Below, piece after piece: positions 10,246-22,470 of a stretch of DNA of 64,000 nucleotides. A program made the translations under genes and the position numbers. A model generated the notes under the pieces. The model ran no database searches. It had not been told where the DNA came from and saw only the letters and a list, made by a program, of their open reading frames with translations. The stretch's first letter is position 1, and every line of letters starts with the position of its first letter. The DNA is taken from positions 30,291,012 to 30,355,011 of the forward strand of contig NC_056037.1 in the NCBI RefSeq assembly GCF_004379255.2. Reading direction: 5' to 3'. This stretch comes from Salvia splendens. Lineage: Eukaryota; Streptophyta; Magnoliopsida; Lamiales; Lamiaceae.

Positions 10246-10822
10246 TGCTGCATTGCCACGAGCTCGCGACTAATTAACTTATTCTACGTGTAAAGAAGTT
10301 TTGATTGATTTCAATTATAGTGAAAAAGATTTATAATTATAATAAATATAATAAACTCATTTTGGTGATAATAAATTATAGTTATAATAGATGTACTATA
10401 TTTATAAAATATTTTGAATTTAATAAAAAAGTTATATTTTCTATATATATTTTTATTATATTTAATGATCATGATTGTATAATTTTTATTTGTAGATTTA
10501 TTTATTATATCAAATATATATTTCTTTGTATTGTTACTATGGATTCTAATGTGCATATTATTAATTTAATAAATTTATTATTTTACTCTTATGTTTTAGT
10601 ATTAAGTTGGATGAGTATGATATCATAGTGGTAATAATCTAATTGTAAAATATTCAATAGAATCGAATTTTATACTATGCATTATACATTAAAATTCAAT
10701 AGAATCGATTTTTATACAATGCATTATACATTAAAATTCAACAGAATAGATTTTAATACTATGCATTATACATTAAAATTCAATAGAATCGATTTACATA
10801 TAATAAATCACTTTATCACTTA
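10246..10822. other. AT-rich intergenic DNA with a 42-bp tandem repeat
   Basis: Very AT-rich and without a credible gene. From about 10649 to 10800 a unit containing CAATAGAATCGA and TATGCATTATACATTAAAAT recurs with an exact 42-bp period (unit starts 10655, 10697, 10739, 10781), about 3.5 copies with few mismatches. Confidence 0.85.
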
Positions 10823-11824
10823 GAGCATTCGCAGCGGTGAGCAGCAGGTCGGTCGTCCGTCCGTGCCAGTGGCGCGGCACCGCCTGCTCGCCGCTGCGCT
10901 CTTGCCGCTGGCGCGTCGCTGCTCTTAGCTAAGAGCACGTCCGTGCCAGCGAGCAGCTGACGTGGCGGCTCCTGATTGGCCAACGACATTTCCGTTGGAA
11001 ATTCATTTTTTTAATCGAAAATAATACCAAAAAATAAAAAATATATATTCAGATTCCCAAAAATATGGCCGTTTTTTTACCGTCTTTCTGGTATTTTTTT
11101 GATTTTTTTATTCCCAATATCATCTATAAATACACACATTCATCATCCATTATTCACATCAAATCCTCTCTCATTCATCTCTCATTCATATTTTTTCATA
11201 CAACTTATCTACATCTTCCTCTCTCACTCAAACCCTCTCAAATGAATTTCACCCATCTTATTGCAAAAGCGGAGCGCGAAGAACAAGAATACTATGAACA
11301 ATATCGTGCCGCCTATGAAGTCTATGACGGCTAGCTTTTACGATGAGGATGAAGCCGGAAGCTCAACCCAGGGTCTCCCCCACGCCGATGTGTGCATACG
11401 ACGGTGGGCGAGAGGATCGAAACAAGGATCACAATGCGCGATACCCGAGCTCACATTGAGCTACAAGAAGACCTAATCAAACACATTTGGGCAAAATTCG
11501 GTCACGAGTAGTGGGTTTTTTTAATTTTATGAATTTAATTATGTAATTTTTAATTTTTAAGATTTTAATTATATACTTTTTAATTTTTAGGATTTTAATT
11601 ATGTAATTTTTAATTTTTTTGTAATTTGTAATAGTATTTCGGATATTTTTAATGCATTTTAATTTTGTGGAAATGTTTTTATTTAAATTGAATAATAAAA
11701 TGATGGGACCATTGAGCTTGTCCTTGCAGAAGAGCACGAATGTGGGTGTTGTGCTCTTGTCTAAGTGCAGTGAGTAAAAGTGGGTCTGAGTCTACATCCG
11801 TGCTCGTTGACAAGAGGGATGCTC
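10823..11824 (+). mobile_element. PIF/Harbinger deletion derivative (1.0 kb)
   Basis: The left end, GAGCATTCGCAGCGG, pairs with the right end, which reads on the minus strand GAGCATCCCTCTTGTC. Both are flanked by the 3-bp target TTA (10820-10822 and 11825-11827). TIRs beginning GAGCATC and a TWA target are typical of plant PIF/Harbinger elements. The interior keeps the N-terminal and C-terminal ends of a transposase frame, so this is an internal-deletion derivative of an autonomous element and needs transposase from elsewhere. Confidence 0.85.
11242..11511 (+). pseudogene. PIF/Harbinger transposase remnant, both ends joined
   Basis: From the ATG at 11242 the frame reads MNFTHLIAKAEREEQEYYEQ and stops at 11332-11334. 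Shortly after, in another frame, the DNA encodes TRAHIELQEDLIKHIWAKFG and a stop at 11509-11511. The second piece is the usual C-terminus of plant ALP1/HARBI1-like nucleases. The catalytic DDE centre that should lie between them is absent, so the remnant cannot cut DNA. Confidence 0.75.
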
Positions 11825-12008
11825 TTAGAGATGGTTAGGAAATGGCCATATATTTCTTATTTTAGAAATCGCAATGAGAGTGTAATTGTAACTTCTATTA
11901 CTGTGCAACAGTCAACGCAATCGAAGGGCAAGAACGTCAATTGGAAGACAGCTATATAACGCCTGCAAGTGTTGGCCCACCTAAGGCCATTCCAATTCGT
12001 GTAAGTGT

Positions 12009-12027
12009 CCAATCCAAACCGGCCACG
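12009..12027 (+). promoter_or_regulatory. ER-stress element (ERSE), CCAAT-N9-CCACG
   Basis: CCAAT at 12009-12013, nine bases, then CCACG at 12023-12027: an exact match to the ERSE-I consensus, bound by NF-Y together with ATF6/bZIP28/bZIP60-type factors. It lies about 170 bp upstream of the calreticulin start codon. A GACGTGGC bZIP core follows about 25 bp further on. The site fits the known induction of plant calreticulins by the unfolded-protein response. Confidence 0.85.
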
Positions 12028-12130
12028 TAGATATCAATGACAGCCAACTCCGACGTGGCGCCAATGGCTTCTCCTTTCAAATATGTCCACATCACGCATG
12101 CACCAGACTTGCTATTGTGCACTAAAATCC

Positions 12131-12146
12131 CACCTACATAAATAAA
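12131..12146 (+). promoter_or_regulatory. Probable TATA box of the calreticulin gene
   Basis: CATAAATAAACC lies about 50-60 bp upstream of the start codon and downstream of the ERSE. Position and composition fit a TATA box with a short 5' UTR. No transcript data were available to fix the start site. Confidence 0.5.
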
Positions 12147-12193
12147 CCACTCCTCTTATTCAGACCTCAGTTGTTCTTTTCACTATAGCAGCA

Positions 12194-15100
12194 ATGGCGA
12201 TAGTAAGGAGAAGATCGCTGATCGCAACTCCTCTCTCTCTAGCTCTTACTCTTTCTCTCCTCCTCGCCATCTCCTCCGCCGCCGTATTCTTCGAGGAGCG
12301 CTTCGATGGTATTGACTCCTCCATCACTCTCACTATCTGACTATACTTTTTGGTTGTAATCAGTCTGTCACTTGTATGATTGTGCGAATCTGATTGTTTT
12401 GATCTACGATTTATCGTTGGTTTAATTTGTATCCAATTGAGCTCTGTTCATTATGGATCTGATGAAATTTACATTTCCGTCGGTCTAATTAGTGTAATTT
12501 GACGCTCATATATGTCTATGCTCAATTGACATTTTGATGGATCTAGTTTAGGTTAAAGCCGCATCTAATTGAGCTTATTTTTACTGTGGATCTGAAGCAA
12601 TATTCATTTTTAATCAATTTTTATTGCGTGATAGTAAATTATGATTATAGAGTTGAAAATGCAATTCAATTTAAGCGATAAGAATGTTCGACCTATTGGA
12701 TGAATTTTCGATGAGACCTTTTATCTAGCGAGTAATTGTTTGTCTATGCAGTTATATTTAGCCTTTTATTACTAATGGAAGCGTATGAACTTGGAAACGA
12801 TGATTTGATTTGTGGCAGCTAGTGCCATGATAAGTATAAACCACAACGACTCTGGTCTAAAATTCATTTTAGTGATAAACCTACCTTTCATGTTTGTTAG
12901 TGGTAACCACAAATTATATTATCCTTGGTTATTGGTCTTGGCCTACTCCTATCATATAATGTATTTTTTCTATTCCAAAATTACATATGAAATTTAATAC
13001 GTAAAATATTTTAATTGACATTGGTTTCAATATTTTAGTGTGGAAATGGTTTTGTAAACTTGTGGAGAAAAGACTGAAAGAACAACACTTTCTCAAACTG
13101 AAAGTGCCTGCTATGTTCTCAACTGAGAATCAGTTGCCTCTAGAAAAGAAACAAAACAGACTGTTACAATTTAATGCTATTTATCAACATTGCAAGTTGT
13201 TGCTGCCTACATTGGTAGCCTAATGCATTTGTTTGCTAAATATCATAGATGGATGGGAGAGTCGGTGGGTCAAATCTGATTGGAAGAAAGATGAGAATAT
13301 GGCCGGTGAGTGGAATTACACTTCTGGGAAATGGAGTGGAGATGCCAATGACAAAGGTAATTAATCCGTTTGTGTCATGCAATTTGACATAATTGAGTGC
13401 AGACTTGATAGGCTGGCTTTCTTTTCAATTGCAGGTATCCAGACCAGTGAAGACTATAGGTTTTATGCTATCTCTGCCGAATTCCCTGAATTTAGCAACA
13501 AGGATAAGACCTTAGTTTTTCAATTTTCTGTCAAGCATGAACAAAAACTTGACTGTGGTGGTGGATACATGAAATTGCTCAGTGGTGATGTTGACCCGAA
13601 GAAATTTGGTGGTGACACTCCATACAGGTTCACTCATCTCCCAACCTTTTGTGATCCTATCTGTACACTTTCTTTCTCCGACCTGATGCTACCTACAGCA
13701 TCCTCATCGACAATGTACTCAGTGTGTGTATTGAATGGTATTTGGTTTGGTTGATGCAGTATCATGTTTGGGCCAGATATCTGTGGTTACACCACTAAAA
13801 AGGTTCATGCTATTCTAACATACAATGACAAAAACAACTTGATCAAGAAGGATGTTCCATGTGAGACTGATCAACTCTCTCATGTATACACTTTCATTCT
13901 CCGACCCGATGCTACCTACAGCATCCTCATCGACAATGTGGAGAAGCAGACAGGGAGCTTGTACTCTGACTGGGATCTATTGCCTCCAAAGCAGATCAAG
14001 GACCCTGAAGCTAAGAAGGTGAGTTTTTGTACCTGTATGTTAGAGTGGTTTCCCATTTGTGTATTCTTGTATTCTTAACTGTGTGTTCTTGTATTCTTAA
14101 CATAACTTTGTTGCTACCAATGTCAGCCTGAAGATTGGGATGACAAGGAAACCATTCCTGATCCTGAAGACACGAAGCCAGAGGTGAATAGATTTTATTA
14201 TCTTCTGCTAGAAAGGGAGTAGTGTAGAACTCCTGGGGTTGGATTAATTATAAGCTAAGAATTTTCTTTGTTGACAGGGTTATGATGATATCCCCAAGGA
14301 GGTTGCTGACCCTAATGCCAAAAAGGTACTTAGTGGCATATTGATTGTTGCTTCTTTATACCCGAAACTAAAATTTCAAAATATTTAATAAACCACGTAT
14401 TGCATTTTCAGCCTGAGGACTGGGATGATGAGGAGGATGGTGAGTGGACTGCGCCTACCATTCCTAACCCGGAGTACAAGGGACCATGGAAGGCAAAGGT
14501 TTGTTGAAATTTTAGTTTGGCTTACTGATTTTGCTTGTGAAGCAGACTATGTCTAAATAGCCCTTTTTATCTGTACCAGAAAATTAAGAACCCCAACTAC
14601 AAGGGCAAGTGGAAGGCACCAATGATTGATAACCCAGGTTTGGATTTGTTTTCCCCCATTATTTCTTAAAAATATTGCAGTTTATTAATTCAATTTTGGG
14701 ATAATTGCAGAGTTCAAGGATGACCCAGAACTATATGTTTTCCCCAAGTTGAAGTATGTAGGCATTGAGTTGTGGCAGGTACATTTTCATATCTAATCCA
14801 TCATATGATTTTAGTTTTTCCCCTTTTGTGTTCTCGACTGGATGTCTCGGGATGGTATGTTCAGCTATTAGAATTATATTGCAGGTGAAGTCTGGAACCC
14901 TGTTTGACAACGTTCTTGTAAGTGATGACCCTGAATATGCCAAGAAGGTAGCAGAAGAAACATGGGGAACACAAAAAGATGTATGTCGCATTGGTTCAAT
15001 TTCTTTCACTTTTTCTATACTTCATTTTCTTTGTAAAAGAGAATGAGAACTGTTATCCATCTATCTATCTACATACATATATAATCTATCAATTATTGAT

Positions 15101-15517
15101 TTGTCAATGCTGCTGACAATGCAGGCTGAGAAGGCTGCTTTTGAGGAGGCCGAAAAGAAGAGAGAGGAGGAGGAATCAAACAATGATCCAGCCGTTGATT
15201 CTGATGTAAGACTTGTTTATTCCTTAGAACTAATCCACCTGTATTTACCTTGTTTCATATGTATACTAACGGTAACCTTGAATTCTCTTCACAGGCTGAG
15301 GATGGTGCTGAGGAGTCTGATGTTGAAGGTGACGATGCTGACGATGGTTCTAAAGTAGACCCCAACGAAGACCCTACAGCTTCGGTCGATGATGATGTGC
15401 ACGTAAGATCCTGATTTTCTTTGCTTATGCATTTATTTATGCAATGTTGGTGTTGGTAATTTCCATGTTAGTTATTCTTATTTTTGTGTATATGTCTCAT
15501 TGCAGGACGAACTGTAG
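12194..15517 (+). CDS. CRT: Calreticulin, ER Ca2+-binding lectin chaperone (CRT1/CRT2 type)
   Basis: Thirteen coding exons with GT-AG introns: 12194-12308, 13249-13356, 13435-13627, 13760-14018, 14127-14183, 14278-14325, 14412-14498, 14580-14637, 14711-14778, 14885-14980, 15125-15205, 15295-15402, 15506-15517. They sum to 1,290 nt, giving 429 residues, the usual length. Residues 1-29 form a signal peptide. The lectin domain has CGGGYMKLL and the conserved [13 protein letters not shown], plus an NYT glycosylation sequon. The proline-rich P-domain repeats KPEDWDD. The C-domain is strongly acidic and the protein ends in HDEL for ER retrieval. The acidic tail separates it from basic-tailed CRT3. 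It works with calnexin and ERp57-like partners on monoglucosylated glycoproteins. Intron 3 holds a partial copy of exon 4. An ERSE lies upstream. Confidence 0.95.
13664..13716 (+). repeat. Copy of a calreticulin exon 4 segment inside intron 3
   Basis: These 53 bases match 13887-13939, coding sequence of exon 4, at 51 positions. The two copies are direct repeats 223 bp apart. Splicing in the model skips this copy. It is the only intronic stretch that duplicates coding sequence in this gene that I saw. Confidence 0.9.
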
Positions 15518-16630
15518 GATATTAAGTGAGGGAATGCTGAAATCACTAGTGACATTGTGCCATCGCCCCAAAAAATTTCTTATTAGTTGTAGCGCTTTAT
15601 GTAGGATAACTAAATGACAGTTGGAAGCTGCAAGAGATCGTATTTGTGGCTTGATTGGTTTAATTGAGTCCATTATCTGGTCAGATTTTTTGTTTATCAG
15701 CTTGTCTGAGAATTACTGTTATTCTATTAATGCCACGGCTTGCAGTTTTCTGATTGAAATTTTGCTGTTTTTTGTGCTCTATAAAAAGTAAACTAAAGAT
15801 CAATTTTACGTAACAACGTTTCCGTGGTTAAACATTTGAAATAGTCAGCTTTTTAATGCACTGCACGAGTTTTGTTCCTTTTGTTAGAAAAGTTAAATTC
15901 CTCCAGGAGTCCTGAATGAACTGTTTTGATATTTTGATCGAGCTGGAGTGTGGTATAACATTGAATGGATCATGTTTGGATAAGTACTTTACGCTAAATC
16001 TATACAAGTAACATAAAACATACTGTGTTGTACGCGTGATATACCCTTTAAGGCTGAAAGGCATTTTGAACCAAAATTCAGTGACGTGTGACAATATTCT
16101 TAAAAAATGAGGGCAACAAAAGATAATGTACCAAAATGTAGGAACTAAAATCTAGTTATAAAATATTTAAAAACTATATTGTAGTACCTAGAAAAAGAAA
16201 ATAATTAGGCCTTAAATCTCACATTAGCTACAATTTTGACTTAAATTGATGACTACAATTTTGACTTAAATTGATAAAGTGTATGTTTTCATATTTCATT
16301 GAAGCAATATATATCTGGCTCTAAGTCGATAAACTCATAAAGGATAACTGTACGTGTATTTTACTTTAATGAATAACAAGCTTGCTTGGCCAAGAACCTT
16401 GAAACAACAGTGGTATTTGAACATATATTAAACAGATTCAACTGATGCATTTGACGTGTATTTTTACTATTATACATTGTTTTTCTTCCCATATCTACTT
16501 TTATTCCTATATACATGCATCTGAGAAGAAAATCTTCTTGCCAATGTTTCAACAGGGCAAGCATCCGAATAAAGCAGCCCGCTTGCCCTGTAAACCATGG
16601 AAGCAAAAAAGTCGCGACAGATAAACCATT
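15518..16630. other. Convergent intergenic region
   Basis: This holds the 3' UTR of calreticulin on the left and that of the INO80-subunit gene on the right. No other coding frame, RNA gene or mobile element was recognised. Confidence 0.6.
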
Positions 16631-19105
16631 TTAGCGAGCATGTAGTGGTTGTGCATTCTCAAGTAGTGCCTTGTAGCACTGCAGGCTGCAAAGAGGAAGC
16701 TTTGATTTCGAATCTCTGTACTTGTACACATTTGTACAAGATGGGCCGGCACATTTCTCTCGTGGAGGAGGATACCTGGAAATCCATGCGAAAAAATATG
16801 AAACATGGGAACAAAAGACACAAATTCGAGCTTGACTTAATAACTTGAGATTTAGTAGACATGTTTTGGCTACGTTGCTTCAGCCTATCTGCGTCAAAAT
16901 ACCTGCACGACTTGGGTTCGAAGATACTTGGAAGGCCAACCTCAGCAGGAAATGTTACAACTGTCCCTGAAGGTCCCATGACCCATCTAACAGCATCGGG
17001 TGCAACTGTAGCACCGTTTGCATTCCTCTCCTGCATCATCATGCATAACTAGGGTAAACATATAGAAGTCTTTTGCAAACAAGATTGCTCTTTACGAACA
17101 ACTTTTACCTGCACTAGCTCCTGCTGCCGTTTTATAATCTTATCCTCTCGCCTTTTCCTGCTGGAATCTTGACCCAAGATTTTCCTGATTGCCTCGGCCT
17201 AATAATAAGGAAAAACATAACACATGAAACCAGTTGATGTAAAACTCGATTTTTTATTACACTGTAGTGCACAAGAATCGATACATGAGAACACAATGAC
17301 TGAGCATAAAAGATCAAACAAACCTCAGATTCACGGGAAGCCTTTTCATTTTGTATCCTTCGCCTTTGGGCAGCCTCAGCTCTTTTCAGTTGTTGCTCCA
17401 CTTCTGATAGCTGTTCCTTTGTCTCTGCCAAAAGTAACACGATAATAAGCAGTCAATTTACCACGAAGTAACAAAAGAAAAATCTGTTCACTAGTACAAC
17501 AATAAGAAATACTCACTTCTTGGTGGGGCAGGTGGCAACCCATCTGGGAATTGGATTGATTTAGCACCCAAACCAGGTGAGGGCTCTCTTCCAGATAAAG
17601 TAGCTCTTCGCCGGGTAGTAATTGAGCTTTCTTTGGAGTTCTTAGCGACGTCAATTGGTGACTTCCTCTGTTTCTTATTCTTGTGTTCAACCTCATCGTC
17701 AGATAATGCTTCTTCCTCCTCTGTATATTCTGTATCTTCAGGTGCACTTGCAGATCTGGATTTCTTCTCTTTGGCTGATCTTGAGGAACCATAATCTTCA
17801 ATATCTCTATCCATAACCCTAGATATCTTCCGTAGTTTCCTGCCCCTGAAGGTACCATCTTCATACTCTGTATTATCATACGACGTGATTCTTGAAGTTT
17901 TGAGCTTTTGAAGGTACCGAATCTCATCATCATCCTCATCATATATTTCATCATCAGAATACTTCTTGCTTATGGACTTGTTTTTAGATGGCCTGCCATG
18001 CTTTACAGCTTGCTTGACAGACTCCTCAGGTATATCCTCCTTACAAGAATCCACTTTTCCAAAGGCAAAACCAGTCCTCGAAAAATCTTTCCATGGCACA
18101 CCTCGAAGGTCACCCTTCTCATTTTTATCACGGAGATTCAAATTTTCCTGTTAAAAGACAACGACATTGTTAGGTCTCCAAAGCTGTCAAGTACTTGGCC
18201 AATAAAAAGGCAATATATCCAAAAACAAAGGGAAAACAGCTAGATAATATTACAAGGAAAAATAAGTTATGAATCTGCTTGCAAGATGAAGTTTAATCAT
18301 CTGAATTCTGACCAAAAAGAAGTGTTTAAAAACAGTAAATAGACAGAACTTTAATCAGGTTTACAGAGGATCTTTTTTTAATAATATTGCATTTAGCATC
18401 TACAATTTCTTTCTCATATGCAAATATTACAACTGTTTTTAGCAACTACTTCAAAATATGATGATGCATACAATGCATCAGTTGAATAGAATTTCCATTT
18501 AGAAATAAAGCCCGCTGAGTTACAGGATCAAAATTACTGAAAAGCCTTCAATCTAGAGAAAATACCTTAGAGAGAGGATAATTTGCATCTGACGAAGGCT
18601 TTGTAGCAAAAGTTCCAGCTATTGAAGAACTGCCAGAACTAGATCTTGTGTGAATGGTGTGTGTTACACCTCCAACCTTTAGTTTTACCTTATTGACTTT
18701 GTTTCCAGTTCCATCAGATGCTGCTCCAAGTGGCTCAGAATGGTAATCCCCAGTCGCTCGTTCGCTCATTTTATCGTCCTTCATTTGCGTACTGTTCAAG
18801 CTAGCTCCAGCAGGATTATCATCACCACAACTTTTAAGGTCAGTGGAGTCCTCCAATGTGTTTTCTTCGTCATAAATCTTATGCACGGATTCAGCATCAC
18901 AAAGGTTTAGTGATGTTGTTGAGGACTCCTTGCCCGCACTAGGTGCATCACTCACGTGGTCTGATGGAGTTGATGATAATGAGATAGAATCTCTATTTTC
19001 TTGGGGGGATTCTGATTCATTTGAAGGACGATGATTCAAATTACTCCTCCTTTTCCTCGAAGTTCTGCGTGTTGTATTGCTCCCAGAATCGCCATGGCTA
19101 TCCAT
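16631..19105 (-). CDS. INO80 complex subunit B/IES2-like protein (PAPA-1 region plus HIT zinc finger)
   Basis: Six coding exons on the minus strand: 19105-18566, 18147-17517, 17424-17324, 17198-17109, 17030-16903, 16775-16631. They total 1,635 nt, giving 544 residues, with GT-AG borders. The N-terminal half is Ser-rich and acidic, with the block KVKLKVGGVTHTIHTRS. Exon 2 has GVPWKDFSRTGFAFGK. Exons 3-4 form the charged coiled PAPA-1 region (EQQLKRAEAAQRRR, then AEAIRKILGQDSSRKRREDK). Exon 5 has WVMGPSGTVVTFP. Exon 6 is a HIT-type zinc finger (CAGPSC to LPLCSLQC). Homologues are INO80 chromatin-remodelling subunits acting in the nucleus. The start ATG at 19105 begins MDSHGDSG. A 5' UTR exon probably ends at 20324, giving a long leader intron. 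Confidence 0.88.
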
Positions 19106-19664
19106 TGCGTAAAAACAATTCAATAAGAACCTTATTCAACTTCTTTCCCTTGCTAATAAAAATCCTAACAAAAGAAACACAAATCCGATTGTTCATCAGT
19201 CACACATAAGAGTCAAATCTGAAGTTTCCAAAATGAAATACAAATATAGGGAAAGTTTATATAGCTATAGAAGACTAAAAGTTCCTTTTCTGAGTACTAC
19301 TTAACCAAGCATATATGAAATTTTGCATTTGCAAATGCATATCCACACCTATCTGCTTTGCCTTAATCAAAACAGATAAATCTTAAATATTACATATAAG
19401 CAAAAATGGTATGTTTCTCCGAGAGGCCTGAAGCAGGAAAGAAAGAAACATAATATTAATAAGTTAAGTGCGACAAAATATATGTATTGGCGTTGAAATG
19501 TTTCAAATTCGGAGGAGAAACAAATACGAATAGCTCATGGAGACAAAGTTCTTCTTTCCCCTGCACTTTTCCTCAGCCTAGAGGATATTCTCCAAATGGA
19601 ACACGAAAGAGCTCCATTGGCGTAGAAGAGGAACCAATTTACATCAAAGACACACTGTTATATA

Positions 19665-19812
19665 CTCCCTCCGTCCCATAAACATGAAACATTTGGTTTC
19701 CGGCCCGGGATTTTATCCAGTGTTGTTTTATGAGTTAATAAAGAGAGGAAAAAGTAGAGATGATGTTGGTTCCATTTTAGGTAACGCTTCATTTTTAATG
19801 GGACAGTGGGAA
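19665..19812. mobile_element. Stowaway-type MITE in a leader intron
   Basis: The left end, CTCCCTCCGTCCCATAAAC after TA (19663-19664), pairs with the right end, which reads on the minus strand TTCCCACTGTCCCATT before TA (19813-19814). It is about 148 bp, non-coding, and lies within the inferred 5' UTR intron of the INO80-subunit gene. Confidence 0.7.
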
Positions 19813-20323
19813 TACTGATATACGGCTAATGGCATTCGTTTTAGGGCTAGCACATATGACCGAATTGGGGACAGAATTTTTCAGATATAGACAGACATAT
19901 TTAATTTAAGCCTCATAACTACATCAAAATTAACCAAATCCATCTTTAGCAAACGAAAAACTTTGATAACTTAACCTAGAACTAGTTGGCTTTCACACAT
20001 ATAACGAAAGCTACTACTTCAGCCACAGAGACTTATAATAAAGCCAAGATTGCTGAAGATATGAACAAGCATCAGATTATAAAACGCCCTCATCAATTTC
20101 AACAAAATTTCCATAAGTTCTCCCAAAGCAAGAGAATAGCAAATTAGCAACCATTCCATCTAAGACCAAATAATTACCAGGTAAAAAAAATTAAAAAAAA
20201 AATTCAAAATTGGCAATTTATCTTCTGTTTCTGCCTCCAACAAAACAAGGAGAGGGAAAAAAAGCAAAGAAAAGATTAAAAGGAAAAAGCTTAGCATCGA
20301 AACGAAGATAGAAGAATAATTAC

Positions 20324-20450
20324 CTGAAAACTATCAGAAAACAACAGCACCCAAAGAAAATTGGAAAGAAGCATCGATGAGGGATGACTCATCTCGGTAG
20401 TGAGTGTCTGTGTGGAAGAAAAGTAAGACGCTACGCTATTTGTCATTCAA
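20324..20450 (-). other. Probable 5' UTR exon of the INO80-subunit gene
   Basis: On the minus strand, TTTTCAG followed by GTAATTATT at 20324/20323 is a good splice donor. DNA to its right changes from AT-rich intron-like sequence to leader-like sequence. An acceptor is likely between 19106 and 19160. The outer edge is a guess because the transcription start is unknown. Confidence 0.45.
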
Positions 20451-22016
20451 TTGCCACTGCAAGGTGTCTCACCACTCTTTATTTTATTCTTCAGAAAATA
20501 AAATATTTGTAAATTTAAATTCTTTGGTTTTTGTTTAAAAAGTGACATTTTCAGGTGATTTTCAAAATGATACTACTAAGTATATTGTTTTGTTTAAAAA
20601 ATTAATTTTTTTTATTTCTTTTCATTGTAAAAAGATTGGCAAAAAAACAGCTATAAAAACATTCAAGTCACAAATATTTAAGTGAGTATTCACTATTCAT
20701 TATAATGAATTTCGTCAAAACTTGAATTATAAATATTTCGCCATTTCTATATTTGCGTTTGTCATATCACGAATACGGTGTTAATAAATTAAAATTAGTG
20801 GAACTGTGGCATGGCTCAGTGTGTAATTTCTATTTTTATTTTACAAATGTTCAAACTTCAAAGGAATTGTGTCCTTTTTTATACATTATTTTGTTATATG
20901 CCACTTCAAAATATATGTAGAAAATTTTCAACAAGTTGCGTCAAGATCTTGGAGACCAAAAAATTGGAAATCGAAAGTGTTAGTATTAATTTATTGAATA
21001 TGTGTAACCAATCATTAATTCTCGCATATTTGGCAATCATTATGGAAATTATTATAATGTAGACAAGCAAAGACTTAAAACCAAAGGACATAACCCGATT
21101 GATTATAAATGTCAATATTATTATAATGTTTCATCATACAGTCAAGGACTCAACAAATTGTGAGCTTTCCAAGTACTATGTTGCACCAAAAAATACTTGA
21201 TGCCCATCAGAAGTTGGTGTAATTGTTCCTATAATTTTCATCAAACACATATAAGTCATCTTATTTTCAAAAAACATGCGTAGAAATGTAGAATGGGAAA
21301 AATAGTGACCATCTCCAACCATACATCAAAACTCATTTTTAGTGTAGACAATTTCTTCAATCATACACTAAACTCAAATCCAATTTTGGGTTTTTGAATG
21401 GAATAACACCATATATGGTGTAAAACTTAAATATAGTGTACATGGTTAAAGTAAAACTACTTTTGGTGTGATGTATACTCAAAAATGGGTTTGAGTTTGA
21501 CGTAAATGGTTGGAGATGCCCTAAACAACGAAAAAATGCGTTAAAAAATCACATGTTTAAACCTGTGTGCGTAAAGCTAGTCTTAAAAAACGTGTCCGCC
21601 AATGTCGCCTTCAATAACGCATTTGCCAAACTTGGGTTTAAAACCGAGTTTTTGCCAAATGTGTTTTGACTAAATTTGAAAAAAAATTTTTGTCAATTTG
21701 AGAACTTTTCGCTCCAAAGTAGCATCCTTGAACTGTATCAACGGCTCTTTAAGAAAGTACATATGGAATCGTTACTAATTAAAGAAACGAAATGTGGATT
21801 CAATGATTCCTTAAAACTTTGGGACTAGTAATATATTTCTTGCACGTATTAAAATCATCTCAAATTTGTAAGTAAGAAAGTACTCTATATAGATTCCATT
21901 ATCAAATACTATCAATTAAACTGTTTTAATATAGAATTTCATAGTTAAATTTATAGTATTGTCCGTGTGAACCCGTTGCAAACTTGGCCCTTGGTTGATA
22001 GATTCTTATTGCATGC
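20451..22016. other. AT-rich intergenic region
   Basis: No gene was seen. At about 21305-21521 there is a MITE-like inverted repeat: GACCATCTCCAACCAT at the left pairs with ATGGTTGGAGATGCC at the right. Its target duplication could not be fixed. Confidence 0.55.
21305..21521. mobile_element. Small inverted-repeat MITE, class unclear
   Basis: The ends share CATCTCCAACCAT in inverted orientation and the inner parts (AAACTCATTTTTAGTGTA and CAAACTCAAACCCATTTTTGAGTA on the minus strand) are also related. It is AT-rich and about 217 bp, with no coding capacity. The ends resemble PIF/Harbinger MITEs (GGGCATCTCCAACC), but no clean target duplication is visible. Confidence 0.55.
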
Positions 22017-22428
22017 TGTTAAGGACCTAAATCCCTAACGATCCGATAAAACGGACAATAACAAGATAAAGATAATCTGGCGTCCGTGAGGGTCGGCGGA
22101 GATAAAGATCTGGGCGGCTGTGCGCGGGTTCCAACCCGTCGGGCAACGGCTACAGATCAGATATACGTTCCGTCTGTGCGCGGAGACCTTCCGTCGGACA
22201 GCATGTAGAGTAGGGAATTACGGATTCAAAGCATAACTCGAGGCATTTGGCCAAAATAATATATTCATTGATACATTGTTGGATCCTTAAATATGATAAC
22301 AAGCTCTCCTATTTATAATAGTAGAATACTACCCTAACTTAGAATAAGAAAATTAAGATATGGAAAAGATTTGGTGAAATAAAACATAACTAAATAATTG
22401 TGATTTCCTAAGATATGGGATCGTATCA
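22017..22428 (-). repeat. LTR of the non-autonomous element (left, 412 bp)
   Basis: Starts TGTTAAGGACC and ends GGGATCGTATCA. It differs from the right copy at scattered bases and small indels. A reverse-oriented relative forms the solo LTR at 36025-36439. Confidence 0.9.
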
Positions 22429-22470
22429 ACTCCCCCACGGTTGAAATCCGTCTTGTCCTCAAGGTGGAAA

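Noticed and set aside
10305..10628. 107-codon ORF rich in Ile, Tyr and Asn
   Set aside because: Composition reflects AT-rich DNA; no start context, domain or conservation cue.
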